This document shows positions 35,172-37,886 of a stretch of DNA of 37,886 bases, in pieces. The notes beneath the pieces are model-generated. The model saw only the letters and a program-made list of their open reading frames with translations, was not told where the DNA came from and did not search any database. This DNA comes from Gammaproteobacteria bacterium (GTDB taxonomy: Bacteria; Pseudomonadota; Gammaproteobacteria; Xanthomonadales; Wenzhouxiangellaceae), in assembly GCA_009908385.1 (NCBI GenBank), contig JAAAPE010000093.1, forward strand, positions 1 to 37,886, in the 5' to 3' direction. The number at the start of each line of letters is the position of its first letter. Position 1 is the stretch's first letter. The position numbers and the translations under genes were made by a program.

Positions 35172-36914
35172 GTGAACCCCTGGCGCGTTTCGCTCATCCT
35201 GGCCGCCGCCTGTCTCGCCCCGACGACCGCGGCAATCGTCGGCCTCGATCATTTCGCGAGCGCCGAGTTCCGGATCAACACGCAGGTCTACGGCGACCAG
35301 CGCGTTCCCCTGCTCGCCAGCCAGCCGGACGGCGAAGTGCTCGTGGTCTGGCAAACACCCGGGCCGCCCGGCAAGAGCTGGGACGTCGTCGCCCGCCGCA
35401 TCGACGCCGACGGCGTGCTGCAGGCGCCGGAGCTCCAGGTCAACGGCTACGGCGTCGGACGGCAGGACGGCCAGCACGCCGCCGCGCTGGCCACGGGCGG
35501 TTGGGTCGTCGTCTGGAGCGGCGAGTCGCGCGGCAGCGGCGTCCCCGGCATCCAGGCGCGCCGCCTCGATGCGGCGTCCGATCCGATCGGTTCCGACCTC
35601 GAGGTCGGCGGTCAGTTCGGCGAGCTGAATCTCCTGCCGCGCGTGGTCCCGGCCGCGGACGGCGGCTTCCTGGTGGCCTGGGAAGGACGCGGCATCTTCG
35701 ACGACACCATGAGCATCCACGGCCAGGCCTTCGACGCCAGCGGCAACCTGGACGGCCCGCTGCTGCGCGTCAGCCGTCTCGAGAACACCCAGCAGCGCCG
35801 GGTCGACCTCGCCCGAAGCGGGTCGGGTCGCACCTTCTTCGCCTGGCAGAGCAGCGAACGCGACGGCGACGGCTGGGGTATCTACGGCCGCTGTCTGGGC
35901 GAAGACGGCAGCGACAGCGGCGATTTCGGGATCAACCAGTCGACGACCGGTTCCCAGACCCAACCGCGCGTGGCCGCGCTCGCCGACGGCGGTTTCGCCG
36001 TGGTCTGGCAGGACGACCGCGGCCGCAGCACCTTCGAGTACCGGCGCGTCATGCTGCGGCACTTCGATGCCCAGTGTCAGCCCGCAGGGGACGAGACGCA
36101 GGTCAACCAGTTCGACCAGGGCATCCAGGACCTGCCCGCCATTTCGGCCGGGCCCGACGGCGTCCAGGTCGTGGTCTGGCAGAGCCTGCCGGACGATTTC
36201 GACCAGCAGGGGATTTTCGCGCGCCGCATCGGCGGCGACGGCAATTTCCACGGCGACGAACGGCGCCTCAGCATCGAACGGGAGGCTTACCAGGACTTTC
36301 CCGACGTCGAAATGCGGCCCGGCGGCGGCTTTCTGGCGGTGTGGGAATCGGCCGGCCAGGAGCTGTCCGGTTTCGGCATCTTCGGGCGCCTTTTCGACGG
36401 ACCCTCGGCCGCCGTCCTGGAAACCGTCTCGGGCGACAGCCAGTCCGCTTCCCTCGGCGAGGCCTTCGCCGAACGCCTGGTCGTTCGCCTGCGCGACCAA
36501 TGGGGGGTCGCCCTGGCCGGCCAGCCGGTGCGCTTCGACTCGTCGCCGTCCGGTCCGGGAATCGTGTTCGCCGACGGCGCGTCGTCGCGCATGGTCACCA
36601 CCGACGGACAGGGCCTGGCCGCCGTCGACGCCTTCGCCAACGACCAGGCCGGCGCGCACGAAGTCGGGGTCGAGGTGCCGGGCCGGCCGGTCCGGACCAT
36701 CCTGCGGCTGAGCAACCTCGGCGATCCACCCGTCGAGCCGCCCGTCGAGCCGCCCGTCGAGCCGCCCGTCGAGCCGCCGGCCACACCCCGGCCGGTGCCG
36801 CTGGGCGACCGGCTCGGCTGGCTGCTGATGGCCGCTGGCCTGCTGCTGTTGGGAAGGCGCACGCTGCGCGGTCGGCCGAGGCGCGGCGTCGCCGGTCGGC
36901 GTCAGGGGCTGTAG
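35172..36914 (+). CDS. Secreted propeller-like protein with PVEP repeats and IPTL-like C-terminal sorting tail
   Basis: 580 residues, GTG start. Signal peptide (1-21). Residues 30-410 hold about seven ~55-residue repeats of the type '...LADGGFAVVWQ...IYGRCLGEDG', suggesting a beta-propeller. An Ig-like domain (about 425-510, 'QSASLGEAFAERLVVRLRDQWGVALAGQPVRF', invasin/Big_1-like) follows, then PVEPx4 (520-535), a 'PVPLGDRLGWLLMAAGLLLLG' helix (about 540-560) and a basic Arg-rich end. The helix and Arg cluster look like the IPTL-CTERM/exosortase-type sorting signal. Function unknown; presumably surface-displayed. It ends 13 bases inside the convergent antiporter gene. Confidence 0.8.
   Translation: MNPWRVSLILAAACLAPTTAAIVGLDHFASAEFRINTQVYGDQRVPLLASQPDGEVLVVWQTPGPPGKSWDVVARRIDADGVLQAPELQVNGYGVGRQDGQHAAALATGGWVVVWSGESRGSGVPGIQARRLDAASDPIGSDLEVGGQFGELNLLPRVVPAADGGFLVAWEGRGIFDDTMSIHGQAFDASGNLDGPLLRVSRLENTQQRRVDLARSGSGRTFFAWQSSERDGDGWGIYGRCLGEDGSDSGDFGINQSTTGSQTQPRVAALADGGFAVVWQDDRGRSTFEYRRVMLRHFDAQCQPAGDETQVNQFDQGIQDLPAISAGPDGVQVVVWQSLPDDFDQQGIFARRIGGDGNFHGDERRLSIEREAYQDFPDVEMRPGGGFLAVWESAGQELSGFGIFGRLFDGPSAAVLETVSGDSQSASLGEAFAERLVVRLRDQWGVALAGQPVRFDSSPSGPGIVFADGASSRMVTTDGQGLAAVDAFANDQAGAHEVGVEVPGRPVRTILRLSNLGDPPVEPPVEPPVEPPVEPPATPRPVPLGDRLGWLLMAAGLLLLGRRTLRGRPRRGVAGRRQGL
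36729..36776 (+). repeat. Four perfect copies of a 12-bp in-frame repeat
   Basis: CCCGTCGAGCCG is repeated at 36729, 36741, 36753 and 36765 without any mismatch, each encoding Pro-Val-Glu-Pro. It separates the Ig-like domain from the membrane-anchor tail. Perfect DNA identity suggests recent copy-number change by slippage; the length can vary without breaking the frame. Confidence 0.95.
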
Positions 36915-37886
36915 GGCGTTTCGTCGTCTCCATCAGGACGCGCCCGGCCCGCCTCCCCCGAACGCCGGAGGGCCAGCCGGGTGCAGGGCGGCCCGAAGAT
37001 CTCGAAGACCACGGTCGCGGCGATGATGATCGACAACAGGTAGCCGTCGATGTCGGGAAATCGCTGTTCGATGATCAGGGCCAGGCCCAGCGCGATGCCC
37101 GCCTGCGGCAGAAGCGCCGGCCCGAGCCAGCGGCGGAGCGTGGCGTCGCCGCCGGCCAGGGCCACCCCCAGCACGCCCCCGGCGATCTTGCCGACCACGC
37201 GCAGCAGCACGTAGGCCACGCCCAGCGCACCCACCCCCAGCAGCACGTCGACGTGCAGCGACGCGCCGGCCAGGACGAAGAACAGCAGCAGGAACGGCCA
37301 CTCGATGTGCTCGATCTCGTGAAAGGCCCGCTCGTGGTGGCGCGCGACGTTGGTCATCACCGCACCGAGGGTGATGGCGGCGAGGATGAAGCTGAGATTC
37401 CACAGTGTTGCCAGTCCAGCGGTGAGCAGCACGATGCCGAGCGCCTCGAGCAGGGTCGGCTCCCCGGGGCGGATGCGCTGCGTCAACCATCCGGCCACCA
37501 GGCCGAGGACGCCGCCGAGCAACACGGCCCCGCCCACCTCGCGCAGGGCGTGGAACAGGAAGCCGTTGCCCTCCCCCATGCCGGTCATCACCGCCACGGC
37601 GGCCGCCGCAAGACTGAAGATCAGCAGCGCCCAGGCGTCGTCGAAGGCCACGACGCCCAGCAGGGTGTCGGTCAGCGGGCCGGCCGCTCGTTCCTCGCGC
37701 ACGACGTCGAAGGTGGCCGCCGGCGCCGTGGCACAAGCGACGCCACCCAGGAGCAGGGCGACCGCCGGCTCGATGCCCAGCAGGACCAGCCCCAGGGTGG
37801 TCACCGCGGCGGTCAGGATCGCCTGGACCAGCGAGGTGATCAGGGCCACGCGGCCCCAGGCGCGCATCCGTTCGGGCGAGAACTTC
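36902..37886 (-). CDS. Cation:proton antiporter (CPA/NhaP-Kef-like), 5' end cut by window
   Basis: Integral inner-membrane Na+ or K+/H+ antiporter; the C-terminal 328 residues are in the window and the first ~90-110 residues lie to the right. About nine to ten hydrophobic segments are seen. 'GGVACATAPAATFDVVRE' and 'LLGVVAFDDAWALLIFSLA' are the signature discontinuous-helix and Asp-Asp ion-binding motifs, and 'RLLPQAGIALGLAL'-type (here LLPQAGIALGLALIIEQRF) the late helix motif. No C-terminal TrkA-N/RCK domain; the protein ends in a short acidic tail. Ion specificity is not certain. Convergent with, and overlapping by 13 bases, the secreted-protein gene. Confidence 0.9.
   Translation of the reverse strand, partial: KFSPERMRAWGRVALITSLVQAILTAAVTTLGLVLLGIEPAVALLLGGVACATAPAATFDVVREERAAGPLTDTLLGVVAFDDAWALLIFSLAAAAVAVMTGMGEGNGFLFHALREVGGAVLLGGVLGLVAGWLTQRIRPGEPTLLEALGIVLLTAGLATLWNLSFILAAITLGAVMTNVARHHERAFHEIEHIEWPFLLLFFVLAGASLHVDVLLGVGALGVAYVLLRVVGKIAGGVLGVALAGGDATLRRWLGPALLPQAGIALGLALIIEQRFPDIDGYLLSIIIAATVVFEIFGPPCTRLALRRSGEAGRARPDGDDETPYSP

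Overview
The window is GC-rich bacterial chromosome with short intergenic gaps and many GTG starts. The gene set (mreBCD-mrdA, an oxygen-sensing Fnr/Anr, RND efflux, an alginate-export-like porin, a YbaY/MliC/META lipoprotein) points to a Gram-negative gammaproteobacterium. The large secreted protein ending in an 'IFSDRF'-type tail and the IPTL-like C-terminus suggest the Xanthomonadales/Wenzhouxiangella neighbourhood, but that placement is inference. There is no integrase, transposase, phage gene or CRISPR array, so this looks like core/accessory chromosome rather than an island. No gene-free stretch exceeds 300 bases; the longest is 4196-4484, which holds the mreB promoter and a pair of inverted heptamer-repeat arrays.

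Layout. 1-4195 (-): rod-shape operon mreB-mreC-mreD-mrdA; PBP2 runs off the left edge after its KTGT motif. 4485-9531 (-): a tetR-MFP-RND efflux operon with a perfect 15-bp palindrome lying on its own -35 box. 9695-10781 (+): a PfkB-family sugar/nucleoside kinase and elongator tRNA-Met. 10870-11727 (-): YpfJ-type zinc peptidase. 11868-13567 (+): a triple-module QueD-like protein overlapping queE (queuosine precursor pathway). 13742-15733 (+): fnr and an outer-membrane porin whose promoter carries a class-II FNR site. 15923-18532 (-): a cNMP/CBS/nucleotidyltransferase protein followed by a DEDDh-type exonuclease. 18610-21577 (+): SDR, CNNM/CBS transporter, lipoprotein phosphatase, DUF937 protein. 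21574-22767 (-): class V aminotransferase. 22903-24003 (+): membrane diguanylate cyclase. 24068-27988 (-): a 1306-residue secreted propeller/Ig-like protein, divergent from an ECF sigma factor and Ser/Thr kinase (28067-30900, +). 30931-33635 (-): two FAD oxidoreductases. 33773-36914 (+): a four-domain envelope lipoprotein and a secreted protein with a sorting-type tail. 36902-37886 (-): partial cation:proton antiporter.

The strongest leads are (i) the triple PTPS/QueD protein, in which the zinc/Cys half of the active site and the Asp-His half survive in different modules, as if a homo-oligomer had been fused into one chain and its sites sub-functionalised; (ii) the ECF sigma/kinase pair, whose sigma lacks the usual acidic region 2.2 motif and has a Thr there, set divergent to a giant secreted protein in which a beta-propeller is inserted inside an Ig/cadherin-like domain; (iii) the Fnr-porin regulatory unit; and (iv) the nested inverted heptamer arrays between mreB and the efflux operon.
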